A stretch of DNA of 64,000 bases from Halalkaliarchaeum desulfuricum (GTDB lineage: Archaea > Halobacteriota > Halobacteria > Halobacteriales > Haloferacaceae), in NCBI RefSeq assembly GCF_002952775.1, contig NZ_CP025066.1, positions 620,001-684,000 on the forward strand, written 5' to 3'. Below, piece after piece: positions 17,597 through 26,537 of this stretch (its first letter is position 1; every line of letters starts with the position of its first letter). Under the pieces are notes generated by a model. The model was not told the DNA's origin, ran no database searches, and worked only from the letters and a program-made list of their open reading frames with translations. A program made the translations under genes and the position numbers.

Positions 17597-19087
17597 ATGT
17601 CCGAGCGACAGTTCATCGGTGTTATCAACCAGGGGACCACCGGTACGCAGTTCGTCGTCTTCGATCGAGTAGAGCCGGTTGCCGAGGCCTTCTCAGCGGT
17701 CGATCGGATGGTCGACGGCTACGACAGGGTGGAGTACGATCCGGAGGACCTGTGGACGAGTACCCTCGATTCCATCCAGCGGGGGCTCCGTCGGGCCGAT
17801 ATCGGTCCGGAGGAACTCGCAGGGATCGGATTCGCGACGCAGCGGCAGACCACCGTCGTCTGGGACCGAAAGACCGGCCAGCCGGTCGGTAACGCGATCG
17901 GCTGGCAAGATCGACACACCGCCGGCGGGATTGCGACGTTGGATCGGGGAGAAATCGAACTGATCCGAAACCGGACCGGACTGATTCCAGACCCGTACTT
18001 CGCGGGTCCCAAATTGAAGGGGCTCCTCGACACCGACGACGCCCTTCGAGCGCGGGCACACGCGGGCGGTCTCCTGTTTGGAACCGTCGACAGCTGGCTG
18101 GTGTACAATCTCACGGGACGCCACGTGACGGACGTGACAAACGCCGCCCAGACGATGCTGTTCGACATCCGCGAGCAGAAGTGGGACGACGACCTCCTCG
18201 CCCTGTTTGACGTTCCCCGGGCGATGCTCCCGGAGGTTCGACCCTCGAGTGATCCAGTCGGATTCGGCAGAACCGATCCCGACGGCGTGCTCGCAACTGA
18301 GATCCCAGTTACGGGCGTCCTTGGTGACCAACAAGCGTCCCTCGTCGGCCAAGCTGGGTTCGATCCTGGCGACGCGAAGGTGACCTACGGCTCGGGGAAC
18401 TTCTTCCTACAGAATACCGGGGACGAGCCCGTACAGGCTGGAGACGATCTCTTGACCACGATCTGGTTCCAAGAGGCGGGTGAGGATCCACTGTATGGAC
18501 TCGAGGGGCCAGTTTTCACGACCGGTTCGATCCTCGAGCGACTCGGAGACGTCGGGTTCCTCGACGAACCGGAGCGGATCACCCGCCTAAGTCGCAGTGT
18601 CGATTCCACGGACGGCGTGTTCGTCGTCCCGGAGTTCGACGGGTTTGGCTCGCAGCGCTGGGGACCGGGCAGTCGGATCTCCCTCGTTGGGTTGGCGCGT
18701 CACACCCGCAGGGAGCACGTCGCCCGGGCAGCCGTCGAGAGCATCGCGTTCGGGACCCGGGCGGCCGTCGAGGCAGCGGAGACTGCCACCGGCGTCGAAC
18801 ACGACCGTCTCCGCGTCGACGGCGGGGCGATCTACGACGACGAGTTCGCCCGGATGCAGGCGACATTAATCGGGATACCGCTGGTCAGGTCAGCGGTGAC
18901 TCAGACCGCTGCCCTCGGGGCCGCCGTGGCGGCCGGCCTCGCCCTGGAGGTCTGGGAGTCGCCGACGCAGGTGCGGGAGCAACGGACGATCGAGGAGACG
19001 TTCCGACCCGAAGGCAGTGAAACCGACGCCGTTGACCGTCGATACCGGGACTGGCGGGACGTGGTCGACACCGTCCGATGTCTCTAG
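17597..19087 (+). CDS. FGGY-family kinase, glycerol-kinase-like
   Basis: 496 aa, the usual length of glycerol kinases. The N-terminal ATP/phosphate loop is NQGTTGTQFVVFD (residues 11-23), followed by VDSWLVYNLTG (164-174), TNAAQTMLFDI and the catalytic-Asp motif GDQQASLVGQ (D244). A GGAIYDDEF stretch precedes the C-terminal adenosine-binding region. The likely reaction is ATP-dependent phosphorylation of glycerol to glycerol-3-phosphate. The start is the ATG at 17597, because an upstream extension would run into the orc1 gene. Several residues differ from canonical GlpK (NQGTTGTQ instead of DQGTTSSR), so another polyol is possible. It runs with HAD phosphatases upstream and a glycerophosphodiesterase downstream. 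Confidence 0.83.
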   Translation: MSERQFIGVINQGTTGTQFVVFDRVEPVAEAFSAVDRMVDGYDRVEYDPEDLWTSTLDSIQRGLRRADIGPEELAGIGFATQRQTTVVWDRKTGQPVGNAIGWQDRHTAGGIATLDRGEIELIRNRTGLIPDPYFAGPKLKGLLDTDDALRARAHAGGLLFGTVDSWLVYNLTGRHVTDVTNAAQTMLFDIREQKWDDDLLALFDVPRAMLPEVRPSSDPVGFGRTDPDGVLATEIPVTGVLGDQQASLVGQAGFDPGDAKVTYGSGNFFLQNTGDEPVQAGDDLLTTIWFQEAGEDPLYGLEGPVFTTGSILERLGDVGFLDEPERITRLSRSVDSTDGVFVVPEFDGFGSQRWGPGSRISLVGLARHTRREHVARAAVESIAFGTRAAVEAAETATGVEHDRLRVDGGAIYDDEFARMQATLIGIPLVRSAVTQTAALGAAVAAGLALEVWESPTQVREQRTIEETFRPEGSETDAVDRRYRDWRDVVDTVRCL

Positions 19088-19092
19088 GAGCG

Positions 19093-20364
19093 TCAGAGGA
19101 ACGAAAGCAGCAGGTAGATGCCCAGGCCGACGATCCCGACGATCGTCATCGGCAGCATGGCCTTCAATCGCATCCGGCCGTTGATCAGTTCCACGAGGAC
19201 GATCTTCGAGGTGAGGCTGGCCATGATTCCGAGCATCACCATGCCGCCGGCTGCCTCGACGCTCGCTGCCCCCTGATTGTACACCGTCGCCGCCGACACC
19301 GACACCGCGGCTGAGGACACCAGTCCGCCCGTGTACGCCGTCGCAAGCAAGCCGACGTCGCCGAACAGTTCCTGGGCGGCGACGGAGACGACCGTGATCG
19401 CGATGTAGATGGCGGCGAACTTCGCGGCCGACCTGAAGGAGAAGGGGGAGTCGATCTCGATGTCGAAATCGTCGTACTGCTCACCCCACTGAAACAGTAC
19501 GTACGCGATCGCGAACCCGATGACGATCATCACAACTGCCGGCTGCCAAATCGTCCAGAAGATCGCGAACGCGAGGATCGACGCCAGTCCGACGTTGCGA
19601 ACGATCATCGAGATCACTGACAGCATAATTCCCGAGGAGGCGGAATCCAGGGCTTCTTTGGACTGGTTCGCCATCCGCGCCATCACCGCAGCTGTAGCGA
19701 ACGAATTGGCCATCCCCGCAAGCAGGCCCGTGATCTGGAGTCCCTTCGAACCCCCGAACTGACGCATCGAAACGTACGCGGCAAACTCGATCAGCAAAAC
19801 GAAGATCGCAAAAACCAGGACTTCTCGGAGGCTCACGACGCCGTAGGGGTCGATCGGTTCGGTCGGGAGTATCGGGTACAGGATGAACACCAGCGCGGCC
19901 AGCTTCAGGGAATCAGTAAGTTCCTGGTAGGTGAGGTTCTCCACGTACGACCGCATATGGCGCTTCTTGGCGAGGACGAACACGGTGATGATCGCAATCG
20001 AGGAGGCTTCGACGTATCGCCCGTATCCCACGAGGACGCCGAGAAGCGCAACGAGAAACACCGTAACCGACGTGGTGAAGCCGAGATCTTCCCTGGCAAC
20101 GCTGTAGCGCACGGCTGCGACCCCTATCGCGAGGACGAGCGCCAACGTGAGATAGAGACCGGTGAGCTGGGGGTACCCGCTGAGCTCGCCGTAGTAGACG
20201 ATCACCGGGCCGGATCCACACAGGAGCGCCAGTGTACGCAGTCCGGCGTACTTTTCCTCTTCTTTTTCACGCTCTAGACCGATCAGCCCGCCGATAGCGA
20301 ACGCCACGAGGAACTGCAAGAGGACCTCGGGTACGTCGAACACGTTCGCTATTTCGACCGGCAT
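19093..20364 (-). CDS. MgtC/DUF4010-family membrane protein
   Basis: About 423 aa, highly hydrophobic, with roughly 12 membrane segments. The N-terminal third has the MgtC/SapB signature (FAIGGLIGLEREKEEEKYAGLRTLALL). The rest is the DUF4010 domain (GLQITGLLAGMANSFATAAVMARMA; GGLVSSAAVSVSAATVYN). The family is suspected of acting in magnesium or ion homeostasis, but transport has not been shown for most members. I start at the ATG at 20364 (MPVEI), not the TTG 15 bp upstream. Its end is 5 bp from the end of the kinase gene (convergent). Confidence 0.85.
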   Translation of the reverse strand: MPVEIANVFDVPEVLLQFLVAFAIGGLIGLEREKEEEKYAGLRTLALLCGSGPVIVYYGELSGYPQLTGLYLTLALVLAIGVAAVRYSVAREDLGFTTSVTVFLVALLGVLVGYGRYVEASSIAIITVFVLAKKRHMRSYVENLTYQELTDSLKLAALVFILYPILPTEPIDPYGVVSLREVLVFAIFVLLIEFAAYVSMRQFGGSKGLQITGLLAGMANSFATAAVMARMANQSKEALDSASSGIMLSVISMIVRNVGLASILAFAIFWTIWQPAVVMIVIGFAIAYVLFQWGEQYDDFDIEIDSPFSFRSAAKFAAIYIAITVVSVAAQELFGDVGLLATAYTGGLVSSAAVSVSAATVYNQGAASVEAAGGMVMLGIMASLTSKIVLVELINGRMRLKAMLPMTIVGIVGLGIYLLLSFL

Positions 20365-20379
20365 TTTCCAATCGCGCAA

Positions 20380-20881
20380 TTATCTCCGGTTGGTTATATT
20401 GGTTATGGTAGTAGAATATATAACTATATAGATCTATACTCTCCAGGCGTGACTGTTTCCGCACAAGGCCAGCGCAGAATGGAGCGACCATCGGTTTCGG
20501 ACTACGTCGCTCGGCATGACAGTAATCAAGTAAATGATATGGTAAATTATGAATTATACATTTTGGATTGTAATAACTCACCTGGAAATAAGGTCTTTAA
20601 ATATCCATCTTTACCGTCTTTTTGATCTAAATAACACCTAGAAACAACCATATTAGTAAATTTATCTATTTTTAATTATATATATTGTATATTTATAATT
20701 CTTGTCTACGTACGGCCGATGGACCGAATCAGGCGACCCCCACGAACGTCTCGCTTGCAGTCAGAGAAGGCGAGGAACACGCCGGTCTAACCGCCTATCG
20801 GCCAGAAGCGATTGCCGTCCTCATCAAAAGGGATATGGTATTATATATCCATATATGCCAGTACTGAGCAACGAGTGAAAG
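20380..20881. other. AT-rich intergenic region, no gene seen
   Basis: About 500 bp, strongly AT-rich (long A/T tracts around 20390-20440 and 20640-20700), between the divergent MgtC-like and glycerophosphodiesterase genes. It holds several TATA-like stretches suitable as promoters in both directions. I looked for origin-type repeats because of the orc1 gene nearby and saw none. Confidence 0.4.
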
Positions 20882-21592
20882 ATGGGGCGAAGTCAGATCC
20901 AGACCGGGCGGCGCCGGCCTCACGGTGTACCGGCTTTACGAATCGGCCACCGCGGCTGTGCGGACCAGTATCCGGAGAACACTGTTACGGCAATCGAGCA
21001 GTCGGCACCACACCTGGACGGCTTCGAGATCGACGTCCGCCAGTGTGGCTCCGGTGAGCTCGTCGTCTTCCACGGCGAAACGCTCGATCGGGTGACCGAC
21101 GGAACCGGTCGCGTCGACGAAACCCCACTCGAGAAGCTCCAGGAGCTCGACGTCCTCGGGTCGGGAGCGTCGATTCCAACTCTCACGGAATTGCTTTCGG
21201 CGGTGCCCGACGGGCTCTCGGTCAACCTCGAGCTGAAGGAGCGAGGAATCGTCGACGAGGTGCTGGAGGTCTGTCGCAACGCCGACGTCGAGGTGCTGTA
21301 CTCGACGTTTTTCGTCCGTGTGCTGCACGAACTCCGGGAAGCCGACGAAACGGCACCGATCGGAGTGCTGTGTCACGAGGGGGTCGATGATCGGCTCGCA
21401 CTCGCCGAGGAGCTCGAGGCCGTCGCGTTCCACCCGTCAGTCGAACTGGCTCTCGAAACCGACGTCGTCGAGGCGGCACACGACCGCGGGCTTGCAGTGA
21501 ACGTCTGGGCTGCAGAAACCGAATCCGAGGTCCGCCGGCTCCGCGAGCGAAACGTCGATGGGATCATCGCCGATCGGTGGGACGTTTTTTAA
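20882..21592 (+). CDS. Glycerophosphodiester phosphodiesterase
   Basis: 236 aa, compact GDPD family (UgpQ size). The active-site features are in order: HRG at H23-R24, ENT beginning E32, metal ligands E49 and D51 in GFEIDVR, and the second catalytic His H64 in VVFHGETLDRVTDGTGRVDE. The usual HD at that point is HG here. PSLxELL-like and ELK segments follow (IPTLTELLSAV; NLELKE). The enzyme splits glycerophosphodiesters into sn-glycerol-3-phosphate plus an alcohol such as choline. No signal peptide is present, so it acts in the cytoplasm on imported or internal substrate. Its products would feed the nearby kinase/phosphatases and the choline-oxidation genes. Confidence 0.88.
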   Translation: MGRSQIQTGRRRPHGVPALRIGHRGCADQYPENTVTAIEQSAPHLDGFEIDVRQCGSGELVVFHGETLDRVTDGTGRVDETPLEKLQELDVLGSGASIPTLTELLSAVPDGLSVNLELKERGIVDEVLEVCRNADVEVLYSTFFVRVLHELREADETAPIGVLCHEGVDDRLALAEELEAVAFHPSVELALETDVVEAAHDRGLAVNVWAAETESEVRRLRERNVDGIIADRWDVF

Positions 21593-21630
21593 AACGCGGC
21601 GCAGAGACGGCGATCAGCCGGTAGCGGAAC

Positions 21631-23226
21631 TCAATCGTCCTCTGCGGCGGGTTCCTGTGAATCCTGTGGCGCCCGCTGGGTCACGAGGGTGTCCTCCGCG
21701 GTGCCGTCCAGCGTCTCGCGGTAGTAGTCACGGGCGGCGATATAGCTGGCAGCCGCAATCGCCACGATGAACACCGTAAAGGGGAACGCGAGCACCACCG
21801 GGAACGCCTGCATCGCCTCGAACAGCGGAAGCTCGATCGTCATCACGCCGACGAACGCGAGCAGCACGCCCCACCACGCCCGGTTGCGCGGATTGGGGTT
21901 TTCGGTGCCGAGCGTGATCGACGACAGGATGAACACGGTGGAGTCGAGCGAGGTGATGACGTAGCCGGTGATCACCAGCACGAACAGCACCGCGATGAGC
22001 ACCCCAAACTGCGTGAGACTCAGCGCCTCGACGATCCCAGCGGGAATGCCATCGGAAGCGACGGCGTTCGAGACGGGCTCGGCGAAGCCGGGTGAGAGCA
22101 CCCAACCGCCGATGATTCCGTGTTGCATCCAGAGGAGCACGCCCGGAACGCCCACCAAGACGACGAACGTCTCGCGGATCGTCCGACCCTTGGACACGCG
22201 AGCGACGAAGCTGCCGACAAAGATCCCCCAGGCGGCCCACCAGGCCCACCAGAAACTGGTCCAGTAGTGACCCCAGTCACCGGCGGTGGTCGGATCAGTG
22301 TAAAACGACAGTCGGAACATGTTGTTCAGCCAGACCCCCGTCGCGTCCAGCCCGATGTTGATCATCGACAGCGTCGGACCGACGACCAGCAACGCCCCCG
22401 CAGAAACCATCGCCAGAATCACCGTGATCTTCGCGGCGTTCTGGAGCCCCTTGTGAAGCCCCAGCCAGACGTCGGCGAGAAACACCAGCCCGATGATGCC
22501 GAAAAGCACGTACGTGAGCTGGGACCCGGGGAGGGCGAACACGTCATCGAGCAGCGCGGTGAACACCTGGGCCGAAAAGCCCATCGTGGCCGCGATTCCG
22601 CCGACGATGGCGATCAACGAGGCGAGATCGACGAACCAGTAGAGTTTGCCGTAGTCGTCGTTACCCAGGAGCGGCCGGAGCATCGAACTGATCTTGTACC
22701 TGCTGACGTTCTTGTTGTAGATCGTCAGCGCGAACGCGAGCGCGAACGGTGGGTACCACATCGCGAGCCCCGGGAAGACCTCGTGGATGTACATAAAGGA
22801 AAGCGAGAGCGATTCGAGCGAGGACTGCACCGGCCACGGCTCTGGCGGGGGGTACGCCATGATCGAGGCCGGTTCGCCGACTCCCCAGATGATGATCGAT
22901 CCGCTGTATCCGACGGTAAACACCATCGCGATCCAGCCGAACAGGCCGAACTCGGGGGTTGCGTCCTCCCCACCGATACGGATCTCCCCGTACCTCGAAA
23001 ACGCCATGAACGCCGAGAACATGAGCAACGCGAACCCGAGAATCATGAACCACCACCCGAAGTTATGCAGCACCCAGTCGTAGGCGCCGAGCATCGCGTC
23101 GTTGAACCACTGCGGGCTCGCGATACCGATCGTTCCAAGCGCGATCAACCCTGCTCCCGTGAGGAAAAACAGGAGTTTCTCGTTCGTCTCTGCGTTCTCC
23201 AGTCCGAACAGTTTCCAGAAGTTCAT
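21631..23226 (-). CDS. BCCT-family choline/betaine/carnitine transporter
   Basis: 531 aa with about 12 membrane spans. Family features include [15 protein letters not shown] near residue 115, where BCCT proteins carry a glycine-rich betaine-site stretch, and the Trp-rich [31 protein letters not shown] signature. [20 protein letters not shown] follows. The acidic C-terminal tail ([16 protein letters not shown]) is cytoplasmic and short, unlike the long osmosensing tail of BetP. It is likely Na+- or H+-coupled uptake of choline or glycine betaine. It is followed upstream by the alcohol and aldehyde dehydrogenases that would convert choline to betaine. Confidence 0.92.
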   Translation of the reverse strand: [531 protein letters not shown]

Positions 23227-23615
23227 GAGTGCAATCGTGTGAAGTGGGGTTCAACCGCCCCGTGTGTGTGACATCCGCGAGCCATCGACAGCACACCGCG
23301 TGCCGGACGATTACCCGATGTCGGTAGTTGTGACTCGCAGTCGCTACGCTGTCCCTGCCGTTCCCGAACCGGACCTCGGGGTGTTGTCGGCAGACCGTTC
23401 TGCCCGATCATCGTCCGGTGAATGACTCGTGAGTGATTTTCACTGCCACACGGGGGATGGATAGTGATTGATAATAAATCCTTTTATCTATACTGTGTCG
23501 TAGTCTGTCAGAAAATTAATGTCAAATATATTTTATTCGCTAGACAGCACTGCGATCCTGCGTCGAACGAACTGGAGAGCTCTCCGGCAGTCAGTCGTCC
23601 GGGACGGGTTGCAGT
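23227..23615. other. Intergenic region upstream of the BCCT gene
   Basis: About 390 bp. The distal half (about 23470-23540) is AT-rich with TATA-like sequences. I see no gene, tRNA or clear operator. Confidence 0.35.
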
Positions 23616-24815
23616 TCAGTAGGCATCCCTGGCAATCGCAAGGAGATCCTCGGCGTCGGCGTCGCGGGGATTGTCGTGGATCTCGATCGTGTACAGCGCG
23701 TTTTCGGCGATCTCCGGGAGATCGTTCTCCTCGACGCCCAACTCTGCGAGGCTCTCGGGCAGGTCGACCGCCGCGATCAGCTCCTCGACTGCGGCGACTG
23801 CCTCGCGGGCGGCCTCTTCCTCGGAAAGCCCGGAGACGTCCACACCCATCGCCTGGGCGACCTCGGCGTACCGATCGGGCACTTCCTCGAGGTTGTACCG
23901 CATCACGGCCGGCGTGAAGGCAGCGATCGCCTCCCCGTGGGGGATCTCGGGGTACATCCCGCCGGTCACCTCCGCAAGCGAGTGGATCGCCCCGAAGCCG
24001 GCGAAGTTTTCACAGATCCCCGCCACGTTGGAGGCGAACATCATCCGCTCGCGCGAGGCCATCGTCCCCTCCTCGTAGGCCTCCACCAGGTTCGCAGAAA
24101 CCAGTTCCATCACGTTGTACGTGAGCGGCTCCACCACCGGCGGCCGGGCCGAGGAGACGTGGTTCTCCAGGGCGTGCGAGAACGCGTCGAACCCGGTCGC
24201 AGCCGTCTGGCGGGGTGGCAGCGATGCCGTCAGTTCGGGATCCACCAGCGCAATCTCCGCACCGAGGTACGGCCCGCCCGGATACAGCGGCGGCTGCCCC
24301 AGCGCCATCTTGAAGTCGCGCTCCTCGTCGGTGATGACCGCCCAGTAGTCGACCTCGCTTCCGGTGCCGGCAGTCGTCGGGACCGTCACCAGTGGCAGCG
24401 GATCCGTCTGGATCGGCGCCTCCATCACGTCGTCGGCGGACTTGACCTCGTAGTCGGTGATGTCTCCGGGATTAGTCGTCATCAGCGACGCGCCCTTGCC
24501 GACGTCCATCACGCTGCCGCCGCCGACGGCCACGACCGCGTCACAGCTCTCGGATTCGAGCACCTCGGTCGCCTCCTCGACCATCGACGCCGTCGGATTG
24601 GGCTCGACCCCGTCGTAGACGACGTAGTCGATTCCCGCCCCGTCGAGCGACTCCTCGATCCCGTCGAGCAGCCCGACCTCCCGAATACCTTCGTCGGTGA
24701 CGACCAGTACCGACTCCCAGTTCTGGGAGTCGACGAGCGGGCCCACGCGTTCGCTTTTGCCGTTGCCGAACTCCACCCAGATCGGGAACGAGAGCGTGTA
24801 TTCGCCGAAACTCAT
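23616..24815 (-). CDS. Iron-containing (type III) alcohol dehydrogenase, candidate choline dehydrogenase (GbsB-like)
   Basis: 399 aa, normal family length. The NAD-binding loop is GGGSVMDVGK (98-107), followed by PTTAGTGSEV (146-155). Metal ligands line up as D210, H214, H278 and H293 (TGFDAFSHALE; GAIHSLAEVTGGMYPEIPHGEA), so the iron site is intact. Type III enzymes oxidise small alcohols. In Bacillus subtilis the family member GbsB turns choline into betaine aldehyde, with GbsA completing the step. Here the gene is divergent from an aldehyde dehydrogenase and next to a BCCT carrier, the same functional trio. The exact alcohol remains an inference. Confidence 0.88.
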   Translation of the reverse strand: MSFGEYTLSFPIWVEFGNGKSERVGPLVDSQNWESVLVVTDEGIREVGLLDGIEESLDGAGIDYVVYDGVEPNPTASMVEEATEVLESESCDAVVAVGGGSVMDVGKGASLMTTNPGDITDYEVKSADDVMEAPIQTDPLPLVTVPTTAGTGSEVDYWAVITDEERDFKMALGQPPLYPGGPYLGAEIALVDPELTASLPPRQTAATGFDAFSHALENHVSSARPPVVEPLTYNVMELVSANLVEAYEEGTMASRERMMFASNVAGICENFAGFGAIHSLAEVTGGMYPEIPHGEAIAAFTPAVMRYNLEEVPDRYAEVAQAMGVDVSGLSEEEAAREAVAAVEELIAAVDLPESLAELGVEENDLPEIAENALYTIEIHDNPRDADAEDLLAIARDAY

Positions 24816-24974
24816 TCCCGACCCTCCATCGTCGCGGCGGCTGCCGCGTTCGAGACGTTCGAACGACGATCGACGGACTCTCCTCTCCGTTTACGTAGGG
24901 CTTGCCTTCGCATCTCGTTTGGAGGTTTTTCCCGGGCTTCTTAAAAGTATCCGTACGGCGCGTGACAGGAGCAC

Positions 24975-24983
24975 AAATTTAAG
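24975..24983 (+). promoter_or_regulatory. TATA box of the aldehyde dehydrogenase gene
   Basis: AAATTTAAG is centred 29 bp upstream of the ATG at 25008, consistent with a leaderless transcript and with this start rather than the in-frame ATG at 25035. Confidence 0.6.
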
Positions 24984-25007
24984 AACACCTGCGTCGATAC
25001 GCGAACT

Positions 25008-26519
25008 ATGGCAGCGCCACACGGAGAGACAGCCATGCGCGAGCGACACGTATCTGCACACGAGGATGCGACCGAGGGAATCGAGTTTTCCGCCTGGATC
25101 GGTGGGGACCACTACCGGACCGAAGAGGGCGTCGAAACCCGCGACCCCGCGATCGACGAGCCGATCCTCGCGGTCCCGCGGTGTCGGCCCGAAGACGTCG
25201 ATACCGCCGTCGAGGCCGCCTGGGACGCCTTCGATGCCGAATGGGCGTCCACGACGCCCCGGGAACGGTCGAATCTGCTGTTCGAATGGATCGACGTCCT
25301 CGAAGATCACGTCGATGAGCTCGCACTTCTCGAGTGTCTCGACACCGGCAAGCCGATGGCGCAGGCCCGCGGCGAGGTCGAGGGCGCGATCGACACCCTG
25401 GAGTACTACGCGTCGGTGTGTCGCGCCCAGCGGGCCGATCAGGTCCCGGCGGGCGAGGATCTTCACCTGTACACGAAACACGAGCCGTACGGCGTCGTCG
25501 GCCAGATCGTCCCGTGGAACTTCCCGATGTGGGCGGCCGCCTGGAAGCTCGGCCCGGCGCTTGCGGCCGGCAACGCCACCGTGCTCAAGCCCTCCACGGA
25601 CAGCCCCCTCACCACGATCCGGATCGCACAGCTTTCAAAGGGAATCCTCCCGGACGGCGTGCTCAACGTCGTGACCGGGTCGGGCAGCGAGGCGGGAAGC
25701 GCGATCGTCGAACACGACGAGATCCGAAAGGTATCCTTCACGGGGAGCACAGCGGTCGGGTCGGGCGTCATGCACGGTGCCGCCGATCGCGTCGCACCCG
25801 TAACCCTCGAGCTGGGCGGGAAGTCCCCGTTCGTCGTCTTTCCGGACGCCGACCTCGACCGGGTCGCGGACGCGGTCGCCGACGGGATCTTCTACAGCAC
25901 CGGCGAGATCTGTGACGCTTTTTCCCGCGCGCTCGTCCACGAGGACATACTCGAGGAGTTCACCGAACGGTTCGTCGAGAAGGCCGAGTCGTACGTCCTC
26001 GGGGATCCCCTCGACGAGGAAACCACGATGGGGCCGCTCACCTCAAAGAACCAGTTCGAAACGGTGACCGGCTACATCGAAACCGGCACGAAGGAAGCCG
26101 AACTGCTGTGCGGGGGCGGCCGTCCGGACGACCCCGAACTCGCGGACGGCTGGTACGTGGAGCCGACAGTTTTCGGAGACGTGAAAAACAGCGACACGAT
26201 CGCTCAGGAGGAGATCTTCGGGCCGGTCCAGACGATCATCCCGTTTTCGAGCTACGAGGAGGCGATCGAACTGGCGAACGACACCCGGTACGGGCTGGCC
26301 GCCGGAATCGGCACCGAGCGGACGTCGCTGGTTCACAACGCCGCAAGCGACATCGACGCCGGGCTGATCTACGTCAACGAGTACGGGCCGATCCTGCCGG
26401 AAGCGCCCTACGGCGGGTTCAAGGAGTCAGGTGTCGGCAAGGACCTCGGGCTGGAGGCACTGGAACACTACCGGCAGACGAAATCCGTCTACGTCAACCT
26501 CTCTGAACCGACGCTGTAG
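25008..26519 (+). CDS. Aldehyde dehydrogenase, candidate betaine-aldehyde dehydrogenase (GbsA/BetB-like)
   Basis: 503 aa NAD(P)-dependent aldehyde dehydrogenase with all key residues: PWN (169-171), FTGSTAVG (cofactor fold), catalytic Glu E268 in LELGGKSP, and catalytic Cys C302 in STGEICDAFSR. The usual GQ before the cysteine is GE here. The C-terminal PYGGFKESGVGKDLGLEALEHYRQTKSVYVN is typical of betaine- and aminoaldehyde dehydrogenases. It would convert betaine aldehyde to glycine betaine, a compatible solute or methyl/carbon source. It is divergent from the alcohol dehydrogenase and convergent with the IclR regulator. Confidence 0.9.
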   Translation: MAAPHGETAMRERHVSAHEDATEGIEFSAWIGGDHYRTEEGVETRDPAIDEPILAVPRCRPEDVDTAVEAAWDAFDAEWASTTPRERSNLLFEWIDVLEDHVDELALLECLDTGKPMAQARGEVEGAIDTLEYYASVCRAQRADQVPAGEDLHLYTKHEPYGVVGQIVPWNFPMWAAAWKLGPALAAGNATVLKPSTDSPLTTIRIAQLSKGILPDGVLNVVTGSGSEAGSAIVEHDEIRKVSFTGSTAVGSGVMHGAADRVAPVTLELGGKSPFVVFPDADLDRVADAVADGIFYSTGEICDAFSRALVHEDILEEFTERFVEKAESYVLGDPLDEETTMGPLTSKNQFETVTGYIETGTKEAELLCGGGRPDDPELADGWYVEPTVFGDVKNSDTIAQEEIFGPVQTIIPFSSYEEAIELANDTRYGLAAGIGTERTSLVHNAASDIDAGLIYVNEYGPILPEAPYGGFKESGVGKDLGLEALEHYRQTKSVYVNLSEPTL

Positions 26520-26537
26520 CGGGAGAGCGGTCGACGC

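Noticed and set aside
20380-20881. Replication origin near the orc1/cdc6 gene
   Set aside because: The region is AT-rich but I found no origin-recognition-box repeats; promoter function explains it.
22120-23271. A 383-codon frame opposite the BCCT gene
   Set aside because: It is low-complexity and His/Arg/Glu-rich, antisense to a clear membrane protein.
23676-24944. A 422-codon frame opposite the alcohol dehydrogenase
   Set aside because: It is a shadow of the dehydrogenase coding strand; no motif and basic composition.
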